A stretch of 64,000 nt of DNA from UBA1858 sp965262455 (GCA_965262455.1 CBDHFH010000003.1:186001-250000), one strand, 5' to 3'; shown: positions 44,844 through 54,004, counted from the stretch's first letter. The notes: generated from the letters alone by a model not told the origin. Numbers and translations: made by a program.

Positions 44844-45949
44844 GATTGTTTAGACAGTAAAGATACACAATGCATGCTCGCCTCAAGTGCACCCTCCAGG
44901 AAGCCGTTATTATGCATACTGTAGTCTGCAGACTCTGTGCCTGACCAAATTAAATGATTATCCCATTCAGGCTCTTGTACATGCGCAATATTATTCATCG
45001 CATGAAATCTTTGAATCTGTTGATCATATTGAGTTGCTGTGAATTTTTCAGCCGCCCAATCCTGTAAATACATACCTATAGGTTGTTGCGCCTGTTGGCC
45101 AAACAATCGTACCAATTGCGCAAGTGCTAACTTTTTTATTTCATCAGCTCGGTTTACTCTGTGAATTGGTGGAATACCAACAAAACCAAATAATGCATTC
45201 AAGCTGCCATCTTCAGATGATGCATCATGAATTTCTTGTAACGGTCCCTGCTGGCTGATTACGTCACCGGAACATCCTTGCGGTTGCCAAAAGTTATGTT
45301 CATAAACACATACTAACTTTGCATGACCCGCCATCCATGTAGCAATATTATTGAGTTGTTGTGTACGCTTATCACTAAATGCGGGATTAAATTCAATGGT
45401 GGCAAGCGCCACTCGCGGAGGCATCGCCAGCACGATGTCATTGCATGTCATTTCTATCGTGTCTTGACCATTATTAAGCTGCACACCAAGAGTATTATCT
45501 GCTTTATGTATCGCTTCAACACTGCTGTTAACAAAAATGCGTTGGCTATCCAGCCTTTCTGCTAATGCATGCACTAATTGACTGATGCCACCTGTTAAAC
45601 GATTGGCGCCAGCCATTGAAATACCATCAACGCCACGTTGTATATTGCCCTGATTATCCTCATAGATACCTTCTCCTTGGGCGTTTTGCGCGATGATTTG
45701 TCGGGTCAATGCTAATTCTTCAATTAGAGAAAGCATTCTCTGTTGCCCAGGCCAAAACCAACTTGGACCCAAATCGAATGCGGGCTGATTGGCGCCATTA
45801 TCAACTTGACCGACCTGATTAGATAATACTCTCCCGCCCAAACGAGCACGTGCTTCAATCAGGCAATAATCCAACCCATGCTTTTGACACTCAAACGCAG
45901 TATGCAGACCGCTGAGACCGGCCCCAATAATGGCTACTTTTGTATGCAT
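44840..45949 (-). CDS. Flavin amine oxidase-family protein
   Basis: 369 residues. FAD-binding GxGxxG: IIGAGLSGLHTAFECQ near residue 7, then IEARARLGGRVLS near 32 and LGPSWFWPGQQ near 61. The C-terminal flavin segment is SGTES..YSMHNNGFLEGALEA near 345. No signal peptide. This is the monoamine/polyamine oxidase fold; the substrate is unknown. Overlaps the SDR gene by one base and the EEP gene by four. Confidence 0.88.
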   Translation of the reverse strand: MHTKVAIIGAGLSGLHTAFECQKHGLDYCLIEARARLGGRVLSNQVGQVDNGANQPAFDLGPSWFWPGQQRMLSLIEELALTRQIIAQNAQGEGIYEDNQGNIQRGVDGISMAGANRLTGGISQLVHALAERLDSQRIFVNSSVEAIHKADNTLGVQLNNGQDTIEMTCNDIVLAMPPRVALATIEFNPAFSDKRTQQLNNIATWMAGHAKLVCVYEHNFWQPQGCSGDVISQQGPLQEIHDASSEDGSLNALFGFVGIPPIHRVNRADEIKKLALAQLVRLFGQQAQQPIGMYLQDWAAEKFTATQYDQQIQRFHAMNNIAHVQEPEWDNHLIWSGTESADYSMHNNGFLEGALEASMHCVSLLSKQS

Positions 45950-46638
45950 TAAAAAGTTTCGTTTTTAGGCCGCAAATCAAATTCATGCGTCCAGGCCGAG
46001 GGCTTTTGCTGAGTAATTTGCATATATACCTCGGCCACATCTTGTGTGGACATCATGTCAGAGGGATCAAGTGGATGTAACGCACGACTCGCTTGTGTAT
46101 CGAGAATGCCATCCAAGATCACATGACTAATATGCACGCCTTGTTGTTGATACTCACGTGCAACAGATTGCACTAAGCCACGTAAAGCAAATTTAGCTGA
46201 GGCAAACGCTGAGAAATTTGCACCCGCTTTTAAGCTAGCGGTCGCACCTGAAACGATCACACAGCCCTGCCCACGTTGCGCCATCCTGGGCACAACAATT
46301 TTCATTGCATTAAATGCTGATAACACCATGGACTGCCAAGCTTGAGTGAAATCCTCGCTCGCGGTATCAGCGAAAGGTTTTATGTAAAGCTGCGCAGTAT
46401 TATGAATCAATACATCGGGAACGCCATAGTGATCAATAAGTTGATGTAATTGTTGTTCAATAGATGCTGCATCGCCTGCATCCACTTGCTGCATGGTGAC
46501 ATCTGCATGAGAAAAATCGACCACCGAACGATTCAGACCCACCACTTGATATGCGTGTCGGGCAAATTGCTGCACAAGACTGATACCCAGCCCAGCACCA
46601 GCTCCAATAATAATACAAAAGGGTTTTTTATTACTCAT
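45949..46638 (-). CDS. SDR-family oxidoreductase with F instead of catalytic Y
   Basis: 229 residues from the ATG at 46638. NADP-type glycine motif GAGAGLGISLVQQF near residue 10, NAG-like IHNTAQLY near 83, active Ser in VSGATASLKAG near 131 and the YxxxK site reading F-A-S-A-K (AFASAKFALRGL) near 145, so the catalytic tyrosine is replaced by phenylalanine. That form is known in a subgroup of SDRs, which may be reductases with an altered mechanism or regulatory proteins. First gene of the SDR-oxidase-EEP operon. Confidence 0.85.
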   Translation of the reverse strand: MSNKKPFCIIIGAGAGLGISLVQQFARHAYQVVGLNRSVVDFSHADVTMQQVDAGDAASIEQQLHQLIDHYGVPDVLIHNTAQLYIKPFADTASEDFTQAWQSMVLSAFNAMKIVVPRMAQRGQGCVIVSGATASLKAGANFSAFASAKFALRGLVQSVAREYQQQGVHISHVILDGILDTQASRALHPLDPSDMMSTQDVAEVYMQITQQKPSAWTHEFDLRPKNETF

Positions 46639-46770
46639 AGTATTTTGCGTCCAGCATAGTAATAATTTACACAAAAAAAATTTATTAAACCATTTATAAC
46701 GTATCCACTATCTATCTACAAATAACTCGCACTGTGATTTTGACACTTTTATTAATTGCATAAAGTGCAC

Positions 46771-46798
46771 TTGACTCGTGAGTAAGCCGATGTAAAAT
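46771..46798 (+). promoter_or_regulatory. Sigma-70-type promoter of the leader RNA
   Basis: TTGACT at 46771-46776 and TAAAAT at 46793-46798, 16 bases apart. A start near 46805 would place the small leader reading frame at the very 5-prime end of the transcript. Confidence 0.6.
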
Positions 46799-46805
46799 GC
46801 CGCCC

Positions 46806-46895
46806 ATGAATATTTCAACACCAAACCATACAGTCACTACCGATCTGATCGTACACGTACGATCTGGTAGATCGCTGCCTGCGTGTTTATGTTGA
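46806..46895 (+). CDS. Putative 29-residue leader peptide
   Basis: ATG at 46806 to TGA at 46893-46895, reading MNISTPNHTVTTDLIVHVRS then GRSLPACLC. It has no Shine-Dalgarno, as the transcript would begin right before it. The end of the frame covers the proposed antiterminator arm, and two cysteine codons are in the last three positions. If it is translated, ribosome position would decide which hairpin forms. Not proven to be translated. Confidence 0.35.
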   Translation: MNISTPNHTVTTDLIVHVRSGRSLPACLC

Positions 46896-46914
46896 ACTAA
46901 ATCAAAAGATTAGT

Positions 46915-46952
46915 AACAAAAGGCCGCAGGTAATTTCCCGCGGCCTTTTTTT
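46915..46952 (+). terminator. Intrinsic terminator of the leader
   Basis: AGGCCGC (46921-46927) pairs with GCGGCCT (46940-46946), with a further GG/CC pair inside after one mismatch, and is followed by a run of eight T. One of the clearest terminators in the window, 84 bases before the MATE gene. Confidence 0.9.
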
Positions 46953-47035
46953 TGTCTTAAAAAAAGTTTGGCCAGACTAAGCACTATCGATAGTACTTTG
47001 CTTTTAAACACTGTGCACATAACACGTAAAAATTT

Positions 47036-48433
47036 ATGAAAACAATTGAACAAATGAGCTGGTGGATGTTGATTAAATCTTCATTAAAAGGAGATGAATA
47101 CGACTATACGCGCATTCCCTTAAACAAAGCAGTGTTGTTACTTGCAATTCCGATGATGTTAGAAACCTCCATCGAAGCGTTGTTTGCAGTCACTGATATA
47201 TTTTTTGTTGCCAAGCTGGGTAAAGATGCGGTCGCCACGGTAGGAATTACTGAAGCTGTGATTACTCTGCTGTATGCAGTTGGCATTGGTTTAAGCATTT
47301 CAGTGACGGCACTGGTAGCTCGCAGGATCGGCGAGCAACAGATTCAACGTGCAAAAGTATTGGCAGGTCAAGCAATACTGTTTGGCATTGCCGTTTCGCT
47401 TGTAATTGGTATTAGTGGTTTTATATTTGCCAAAGATATTTTAGCCTTTGTCGGGGCATCTGACGTAATTATCAATGAGCATTATGGCTACACCGCTATC
47501 ATGCTCGGCGGTTGTGTGACGATTCTGTTGTTTTTCATCTTAAATGGAATTTGTCGTGGCAGTGGAAATCCCGTATTGGCGATGAAAGCAATATGGCTAG
47601 CGAGTTTAATCAATATTATCTTAGACCCTTGCTTGATCTTTGGCTTGGGCCCGTTTCCTGCATTAGGTATCGAAGGTGCTGCAATCGCAACAACCTTGGG
47701 GCGTGGTGTGGGCATGTTGTATGTGAGTTATGTTTTATTTAACGGCAGTAAAAGTTTCAGTCTAAGTATTAAAGACCTTGCCTTTGTCAACCAAGAACTA
47801 CGTCTGCTGATAAAAGTATCTATTGGTGGAATTTTACAATTTTTCATTGCCACCTCTAGTTGGATTTTCATGATGAAAATTATTGCTGAGTTTGGCAGTA
47901 CTGCATTGGCGGGCTATACCATTGCCATTCGAGTCATTGATTTCATTATTATGCCTGTATGGGGATTAAGTAACTCAGTGTCTACACTGGTAGGCCAAAA
48001 CCTCGGGGCAAATAATGTCACTCGTGCCAGACAGGCAGTTTATCAAGTCACCCAATACAATGTCGGTTTGATGCTGATTATCTCATTTGTGTTCATAGTA
48101 TTTCCTGAGGCTGTGATTGGCATCTTCACACAGGAACAAGATGTAATTGCTATAGGTGCACAATGTCTACGTATTTTGAGTTATGGCTTTGGTCTGTATG
48201 GTTTAGGTCTGGCGATGATCCAGGCGTTCAACGGCGCAGGAGACACATATACACCAACATGGATAAACGTGATTTGTTTTTGGGTGTTTCAAATTCCATT
48301 TGGTTATTGGATGTCATTAAAATTAATTAACAGCCCTGAAGGGGTATTTTGGGCAATCTTTTTAGCGGAGAGTCTCATGGCGGTGATCGGTCTGATGATG
48401 TTCAGGCAAAACAAATGGGTGAAGCCGTTATAG
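47036..48433 (+). CDS. MATE-family multidrug efflux protein
   Basis: 465 residues with twelve membrane helices in two MatE halves. Family marks include AIPMMLETSIEALFAVTDIFFVAKLGKDAV near residue 35 (in parts: AIPMMLETSIEAL, DIFFVAKLGKDAVA), LVARRIGEQ, NIILDPCLIFGLG near 192, and ALAGYTIAIRVIDFIIMP near 290. It should export cationic drugs or metabolites with Na or H ions. The N-terminus is extended by about 25 residues (WWMLIKSSLKGDEYDYTRIP). A leader RNA with terminator precedes it. Confidence 0.9.
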   Translation: MKTIEQMSWWMLIKSSLKGDEYDYTRIPLNKAVLLLAIPMMLETSIEALFAVTDIFFVAKLGKDAVATVGITEAVITLLYAVGIGLSISVTALVARRIGEQQIQRAKVLAGQAILFGIAVSLVIGISGFIFAKDILAFVGASDVIINEHYGYTAIMLGGCVTILLFFILNGICRGSGNPVLAMKAIWLASLINIILDPCLIFGLGPFPALGIEGAAIATTLGRGVGMLYVSYVLFNGSKSFSLSIKDLAFVNQELRLLIKVSIGGILQFFIATSSWIFMMKIIAEFGSTALAGYTIAIRVIDFIIMPVWGLSNSVSTLVGQNLGANNVTRARQAVYQVTQYNVGLMLIISFVFIVFPEAVIGIFTQEQDVIAIGAQCLRILSYGFGLYGLGLAMIQAFNGAGDTYTPTWINVICFWVFQIPFGYWMSLKLINSPEGVFWAIFLAESLMAVIGLMMFRQNKWVKPL

Positions 48434-48442
48434 ATCGTCATT

Positions 48443-48467
48443 GTGCTCATTGTTTAACAATGAGCAC
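48443..48467. other. Palindrome between convergent genes
   Basis: GTGCTCATTGTT (48443-48454) and AACAATGAGCAC (48456-48467) are a perfect 12-base inverted repeat around one T. There is no T-run on either side, so it is not a standard intrinsic terminator. Its location between the MATE and ABC genes suggests a termination or mRNA-end role. Confidence 0.5.
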
Positions 48468-48499
48468 GGATCAATTGGATGTGCAATTCTAGAAAATAT

Positions 48500-51280
48500 C
48501 TAGCGATTAATAATTCTCAGCACTTGTTGATGGGATTTCTTCCTGAGCACAATACGCATAAAGCCAATAATCAGAATACCCAGCAATCCTGTTAAATAAA
48601 TAAAATATTCCCACTGGGTTTTATTTTGTTCGTCTAACGTATTCAGGGTGCGAGTAAATTGAGAATGCTTTCTTAATACATTTAACAAGCCCTTGTCCTG
48701 CAATGACCAATCCACCAGATTTTGTATAAATTGTATGGGCCGTCGGTATTCATTTCGAAGGCTTTGTGAGAGTTGATCGATAAAACCATCGGTAAATAAT
48801 GTACTTGAGCCAACCACAATTAATGTTCCCTCTGTTGCTTTACTGGTACTGGTATTAAATGAACCCTCTATCATCGCTGCCAATAGATGTGACTGGGTAC
48901 TCTCGATTGGTTGCTCAAAACCTGTATCAGGAAAGCTAGTAAAATTTGGGAGTATATTCTGACTTTGTGATGACCAACTTTGCTCCGATGACATTAGCAG
49001 TGGTGTAACAGTACGGCGTTTGTTTTTATCCGCATTAATTTTTATTGGTGATGCCCAAGGCACATAAACCTGACCAAGTTTCGCCGTAATACCCACCTCT
49101 TGATTTAAACCTTCCTCACGCACATCTATAATATAAGGGTAATTGATTAAGCTCGTTTCACGCACTCGCATATCACCAACCTGACGTGTCACCGGTAAAG
49201 AATACTTGCCATGCTGCTTATCTAGTACCAGAGTGTCTTCAATCGTGATGCCTAACTCTGCTAACCAGTCTTCTAGACCCGAACGCACTGAATATACTTC
49301 TGTAAAGTGACTGACACTGACATCAATAGATGACCAGGCAATTAATACTGAACCGCCCTGGTTTAAAAATGTTTCCAACGCACTTAATTGCAGTGGATGC
49401 AAATAGCGTGGCGCTAGCACCATCAGAAAATCGACCTCATCAGGCACCTTACCGTCGCGCAAATCAACATCGATGATATTGACCGATTGACGCAATGAAT
49501 TGCGTAGAATTGAAAAGTGTTTAGGAATACCGGGTGATGCACTTACCCCCGCAGGTCCAGGTGTCGCCAACGGACGCATTATGGCAACTGTTTTCTTTAA
49601 ATCCGGTAACAAACGTTTATATGCTGCAATTAAATCTTGGCTAATGGTTTCCTCAGATGATTCATCAGTGAATGATACCGGTATGGTGTTGATGCCATCA
49701 GTTAACGTGAAGTAAAACCAATAGGGATCACTGCCCTTACTAGTTGTTGAATAAGGTCGTACACCCAACTTGTCACGTAAATATTCCTGCGTGAGTTGAT
49801 CTCCATCTGGGTCAATTAACAATAAATCAAAATTATCATTAGACTGTTGTCGAAAACCTTCACTTACCTGCTCAATGATAGCGACTTTATCTTGCTCACT
49901 TTTAGGCAATACTTGGGCTGAAGACACATACCCTGTTAACACTAATGAGTCAGATAGATCTGCAAATGAAGTCACTTCCCGATTTGCTTTCGCCACTGTG
50001 GAACGAATAGCACGTGTAATTTGATATTCAGGATTATTTAAATCTACTTCATATCCACCAGCACTGGCTTTCAAATCAACCAAGTCTTTATAGTTAAGTA
50101 CTTCATACTGGTCTTCATAGGCAACCAGGATATTAAAATAGGTATTAATGACGGTCGCCTGATAGCGACTTTCGGCATGGAACGCGACTGGGCGTATTCC
50201 AAATTTCATGCCCGCCTCTTCTTCAAAGGATGCCTGCTCAAGGGGATCAATAAATTCCACTTTAATTTTCCCGTTACCCTGTACTGCGTACTCACTTAGA
50301 AGGTCACGCGCACGTGGAATTAAAGGTGCCAATAACGGGTGTGTACTATTACTAAAGTATCCACGTATCAATAATGGCTGATCGAGTGCTTTTAAATAAT
50401 CATTTGTTGCTCCAGATAACGAATAGATATTGCCTTGGGTTAAATCAACACGCGCTTGAGTAATCGTACTTAACGCTATGTTTGCAATTAGTAGCACCGC
50501 CATTGTCACAATTGATAGTCGTATCCAATAGCGGCGAGCCTGCTGGGTAATATGATTCGCCCATCGCAACGATTCAATTTTTATCCGCGTGAACAACGAA
50601 AATAATATAACTAACGACAGATAATAAAAAATATCTCTTACATCCAATACGCCACGTGTAATGGATTCAAAACGCGAACTCGTCGCAATAGCACGCAACC
50701 ATTCACTCACTTCATAACTAAATATACTGGTAACAGTTGTTATACCTAGTACATACAAGATACTTGTTGCGACTACAGCAATAATTAAACTGACAATTTG
50801 ATTTTCAGTGTGTGCAGACGACCATAATCCGATAGCACTGTAAGCTGCCGCGAGAAATACTGCCGCGATATAGCCACCTATCACAGGGCCCCAATCCATC
50901 TCTCCCAGAAAACTCACTGTGAGTGGTATTGGAAATGTCAGCAAAAGCGCAACAATCATTAAACCCAGCACAGCAAAAAACTTGCCCATGACAAATGACC
51001 AAGGTGATACTGCAGAGGTCAACACCAGCTCTATTGTTCCTCGACGCCGCTCTTCGGACCAGCTATTCATAGTTAACGCTGCGATGAGAAAAATGAACAG
51101 AATCGGGATCCAGTCAAATAAGGGTCGCACATCAGCAAGATTACGCGCGAAGAAAGCCTCTAGCCAAAAAAAGACTAAGTAGACCGCAATCAGGAATATA
51201 CTTAAAAATAGTAACGCCGCCGAGGACGAGAAATAATCTCGCAGTTCTTTTTTTGTTATTTTCCAAATATCAGACAACAT
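48500..51280 (-). CDS. GldF-GldG-like ABC-2 permease fused to substrate-binding-like domain
   Basis: 926 residues. Residues about 1-260 are an ABC-2 permease with six helices (KITKKELRDYFSSSAALLF; SWSEERRRGTIELVLTSAVSPWSFVMGKFF). Then a GldG-type soluble domain follows (about 275-880), with YSLSGATNDYLKALDQPLLIRGYFS, LLSEYAVQG.GKIKVEFIDP and DFLMVLAPRYLHPLQLSALETFLNQGGSVLIAWS, ending in one C-terminal helix. In Bacteroidetes GldF and GldG are separate and needed for gliding; the fused form occurs in many proteobacteria with unknown cargo. Runs in front of its ATPase gene on the same strand. Confidence 0.85.
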   Translation of the reverse strand: MLSDIWKITKKELRDYFSSSAALLFLSIFLIAVYLVFFWLEAFFARNLADVRPLFDWIPILFIFLIAALTMNSWSEERRRGTIELVLTSAVSPWSFVMGKFFAVLGLMIVALLLTFPIPLTVSFLGEMDWGPVIGGYIAAVFLAAAYSAIGLWSSAHTENQIVSLIIAVVATSILYVLGITTVTSIFSYEVSEWLRAIATSSRFESITRGVLDVRDIFYYLSLVILFSLFTRIKIESLRWANHITQQARRYWIRLSIVTMAVLLIANIALSTITQARVDLTQGNIYSLSGATNDYLKALDQPLLIRGYFSNSTHPLLAPLIPRARDLLSEYAVQGNGKIKVEFIDPLEQASFEEEAGMKFGIRPVAFHAESRYQATVINTYFNILVAYEDQYEVLNYKDLVDLKASAGGYEVDLNNPEYQITRAIRSTVAKANREVTSFADLSDSLVLTGYVSSAQVLPKSEQDKVAIIEQVSEGFRQQSNDNFDLLLIDPDGDQLTQEYLRDKLGVRPYSTTSKGSDPYWFYFTLTDGINTIPVSFTDESSEETISQDLIAAYKRLLPDLKKTVAIMRPLATPGPAGVSASPGIPKHFSILRNSLRQSVNIIDVDLRDGKVPDEVDFLMVLAPRYLHPLQLSALETFLNQGGSVLIAWSSIDVSVSHFTEVYSVRSGLEDWLAELGITIEDTLVLDKQHGKYSLPVTRQVGDMRVRETSLINYPYIIDVREEGLNQEVGITAKLGQVYVPWASPIKINADKNKRRTVTPLLMSSEQSWSSQSQNILPNFTSFPDTGFEQPIESTQSHLLAAMIEGSFNTSTSKATEGTLIVVGSSTLFTDGFIDQLSQSLRNEYRRPIQFIQNLVDWSLQDKGLLNVLRKHSQFTRTLNTLDEQNKTQWEYFIYLTGLLGILIIGFMRIVLRKKSHQQVLRIINR

Positions 51281-51295
51281 GTTTCGCTGTATCTG

Positions 51296-52219
51296 TTAAT
51301 TAATATCTCGTTGAAATTCTTCTTTTAATAGCGACTCAAGATTTTGTCGCTCAGGCGTAACTTCATATAGCTGATAACCAGCATCTAATATTGCCTTGCT
51401 GATAGAGGAAGCTTTAGTACTATCAACATCAAGTAAATAGTGAAACTGATTATCATTATGGTGTGTGAGCTGTATGGCGCTTATGTCTGCAAAATCATTC
51501 AGCAATGTATGTATTTTTTCTTCGTTTTGATCTACGCATAAGCGTAACCCGTTAATTTTATCCAGTGCACTGAGTGTTGAATCTATGACGAGCTGACCTC
51601 TACGAATCACGATCACCCGATCACACATAGCTTGTACCTCCTGCAGAATATGCGTCGACAGAATAACCGTTGAGTGTTTGGATAATTCTTTAATTAATGC
51701 GCGCATATTCAAAGTTTGCGACGGGTCCAGGCCATTGGTAGGTTCATCCAAGATGATTAACTTAGGCTGATTAAGTATGGCATTGGCAACGCCAACACGC
51801 TGTCGATACCCTTTTGAAAGCGTACTAATGGTTTGTGATGCTTTTTCTAGTAAATCAGCTTTTTGCATCACATGATATACATGATCTTCTACTTCATTAG
51901 CTTCAATACCTTTGAGTGAGCCTTGATAAAGTAAGAACTCAACTATGGTCATATCAGGCCATAGTGGACAGTTTTCTGGTAAATAACCGATACGTGATTG
52001 AATCGCACGTAAATGAGTCTCCATATTCAACCCATCAATCACTATCGTTCCTTGGGTTGGCTCAAGAAACCCGGTAAGCATTTTAATAATTGTGGTTTTA
52101 CCGGCACCATTGTGACCGAGCAGGCCAATGATCTCGCCGTGACCAGCCGAGAAAGACACATCATCTACTGCTATAAAATCTTTAAATTGACGTTTAACGT
52201 GATCAAGTTGAATAAGCAT
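51296..52219 (-). CDS. ABC exporter ATPase (GldA-like)
   Basis: 307 residues: Walker A GLLGHNGAGKTTIIKMLTGF near residue 34, signature LSKGYRQRVGVANAIL near 133, Walker B LIILDEPTNGLDPSQT near 153 and H-loop STHILQEVQ. A C-terminal 80-residue extension is typical of this group. It shares a 15-base gap with the GldF-GldG-like gene, so the two form one exporter. Confidence 0.9.
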   Translation of the reverse strand: MLIQLDHVKRQFKDFIAVDDVSFSAGHGEIIGLLGHNGAGKTTIIKMLTGFLEPTQGTIVIDGLNMETHLRAIQSRIGYLPENCPLWPDMTIVEFLLYQGSLKGIEANEVEDHVYHVMQKADLLEKASQTISTLSKGYRQRVGVANAILNQPKLIILDEPTNGLDPSQTLNMRALIKELSKHSTVILSTHILQEVQAMCDRVIVIRRGQLVIDSTLSALDKINGLRLCVDQNEEKIHTLLNDFADISAIQLTHHNDNQFHYLLDVDSTKASSISKAILDAGYQLYEVTPERQNLESLLKEEFQRDIN

Positions 52220-52422
52220 AACTGATTATTTTACATCTCAGATTGACGATGTTAAAGAATAAGGTTAGATCTGATGTTGAATCATCTAAAATCAATGCAC
52301 ATTAATTTAATGCTCCTTATATTAAATGCCTATGGTATAAGAGAGTAACAGCGTATTGTTTTATATGAACCAGATATCACACACCCAAATCATTTGTATC
52401 AATTAAAAACAAGGACTTAGAG

Positions 52423-53211
52423 ATGAAGAGACTCGGTTTACTGCTATTTTTGTCACTATTCGTGAACCAGCTTTCTGCAATTGAACTTTTAACCAAAGAA
52501 ATTGAATATGAAGTTGAAGGTGTCAAACATTCTGGATATTTAGCGGTTGATACATCAAACACAGCGAAACGACCTGGTGTGTTAGTGTTTCATGAATGGT
52601 GGGGCCATAATGATTATGCACGTCAACGTGCAGAGATGCTTGCGCAACTCGGCTATGTCGCGTTTGCAGTAGATATGTATGGCGATGATAAACATGCTGA
52701 CCATCCTAAAGATGCCGGCAAGTTTGCAAAAGAGGTGTTTGATAATATGCCGCTTGCAGAAAAGAAAATGCTGGCCGCATTAGACATACTGCATGCACAA
52801 CAACTCACTGACACAGACAAGACCGCAGCCATTGGCTATTGTTTTGGCGGCGCCATGGTATTGCATTTAGCAAGAACTGGGGCAGACATTGATGTGGTTG
52901 CCAGCTTTCATGGCAGCTTGGGCACTCAGTCACCTGCAAACGAAGAAACTCTTAAAGCGAAAGTGTTGGTGTTTCACGGTGCAGCAGACCCTTTTATTCC
53001 ACCAGAGCAAGTGGAAGCATTTTTAGCTGAAATGAAACAAGCAAACGCAGACTTAGAATTTATTTCATACCCTGACGTCAAGCATAGTTTTACATCCCCT
53101 GCAGCCGATGTGTTCAGTGAACGTTTTGATTTACCCGCGTTGGAATATAATGAAGTAGCCGACAAGGACTCTTGGTCAAAAATGCTGAACTATTTCGAAA
53201 GTATTTTTTGA
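52423..53211 (+). CDS. Dienelactone hydrolase-family protein, secreted
   Basis: 262 residues: signal peptide MKRLGLLLFLSLFVNQLSA to about residue 19, then an alpha/beta hydrolase of the dienelactone hydrolase type. The catalytic Cys is in IGYCFGGAMVLHLA near residue 147, Asp likely in GAADPFIPPEQ near 187 and His in VKHSFTSP near 222. EWWGHNDYARQRAEMLAQLGY and AVDMYGDDKHADHP are also seen. Most homologues with a signal peptide are of unknown substrate. Just upstream of the hairpin-delimited block. Confidence 0.88.
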   Translation: MKRLGLLLFLSLFVNQLSAIELLTKEIEYEVEGVKHSGYLAVDTSNTAKRPGVLVFHEWWGHNDYARQRAEMLAQLGYVAFAVDMYGDDKHADHPKDAGKFAKEVFDNMPLAEKKMLAALDILHAQQLTDTDKTAAIGYCFGGAMVLHLARTGADIDVVASFHGSLGTQSPANEETLKAKVLVFHGAADPFIPPEQVEAFLAEMKQANADLEFISYPDVKHSFTSPAADVFSERFDLPALEYNEVADKDSWSKMLNYFESIF

Positions 53212-53294
53212 GTTGCATAGAAAGCACACTTTACAGTGCTATATAGATATAAATTCTAATTGTGATAGCAGATGCGCTACACTTTAGCTAAGGC

Positions 53295-53327
53295 AATAGT
53301 CTGCTTTCGGCGCAAAAGCGGTCATTA
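53295..53327 (-). repeat. Hairpin repeat copy A (reverse orientation)
   Basis: Read on the minus strand the copy begins AATGACCGCTTTTGCGCC and continues GAAAGCAGACTATT. The arms (CCGCTTT / AAAGCAG, imperfect) are the same as in the other four copies. It separates the dienelactone hydrolase gene from the BLUF gene. Confidence 0.85.
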
Positions 53328-53463
53328 CGATATTCTATTGGTGCAAGGCTTTTCGTGCATTATGATAATTCTTTCACATTTCAAATATAAAAATAACCTA
53401 AATAAATAGTCTAAAATGCCGATATATTTGAGTGATATAACATCTAACTTAGAATATTGGCTT

Positions 53464-53914
53464 ATGAGCAATCCTATTCACCAACTTGTTTATATAAGTG
53501 CTGCTAAACATGATTTCACAGAAAGGGAATTACAACAGCTACTAATCAAAGCTAGGCAAAACAATAAAAAACTTGGAATAACTGGTATGTTGTTGTTTCA
53601 TGAGGGGTCATTTATACAAGCACTAGAGGGCAAGAAAGAACTCGTTGAAAAACTATATGAAAAGATCGGACAAGACCAACGACACTCAGAAACTAAAGTA
53701 ATTTTTAGAGGTGAATTAGAAGCTCCAAAGAGATTTTGATTCATGGTCAATGGGTTTTTATCGATCCAGTCAATCATCTTATGAAAACCTAAAAGGTTTT
53801 CATAAATTTCTAAAATCTGGTTTTCGTCGTGAAGCTCGTGAAGACGAAAGTCTCGCAAGAAAAGCCCTCCTACAATTTAGAGAAGGTAGTTGGCACCAAT
53901 CAGTTGAGTCTTAA
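53464..53914 (+). pseudogene. BLUF blue-light sensor, interrupted by a frameshift
   Basis: The BLUF flavin photoreceptor fold is split between two frames. The first frame from ATG 53464 gives MSNPIHQLVYISAAKHDFTE (Tyr 9, the flavin-linked tyrosine), then KKLGITGMLLFHEG (with the Asn at ARQNNK before it) and FIQALEGKKELVEKLY, and stops at 53739. A +1 shift within about 53721-53728 (an extra base in a CC or AAA run) restores DFDSWSMGFYRSS, with the conserved Trp and Met, and runs to TAA at 53912-53914. So all flavin-site residues exist but not in one frame. It could be a real decay, a local sequencing error, or rarely a programmed shift. Confidence 0.8.
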
Positions 53915-53923
53915 TTTTGTGTT

Positions 53924-53952
53924 ATGTCTGCTTTGGGTCGTTAGCAGACATT
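53924..53952. repeat. Hairpin repeat copy B
   Basis: ATGTCTGCT (53924-53932) and AGCAGACAT (53943-53951) form a perfect 9-base inverted repeat around TTGGGTCGTT. Its minus-strand form (GCTAACGACCCAAAGCAGACAT) matches copy C best. It closes the BLUF gene ten bases after its stop. Confidence 0.9.
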
Positions 53953-54004
53953 CAGGACGATTCTAGATTAGTATATTTGAGATTGCTAATATTACAGATA
54001 TATT

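Larger units (their letters stand above)
46805..46952 (+). ncRNA. Candidate attenuator leader or small RNA
   Basis: From the promoter to a strong terminator is about 148 bases. The RNA includes a palindrome GATCGTAC-AC-GTACGATC at 46847-46864 and outer arms CGATCT (46841) and AGATCG (46869). TGCCTGCG at 46876-46883 can pair with CGCAGGTA at 46925-46932 (one G-U), which is part of the terminator stem, so the two folds exclude each other. That is the layout of transcription attenuation, with a 29-codon frame inside. It might instead be a stand-alone small RNA. Confidence 0.55.

Noticed and set aside
48443..48467. Intrinsic terminator between MATE and ABC genes
   Set aside because: Perfect palindrome but no T-run on either strand; kept only as a palindrome.
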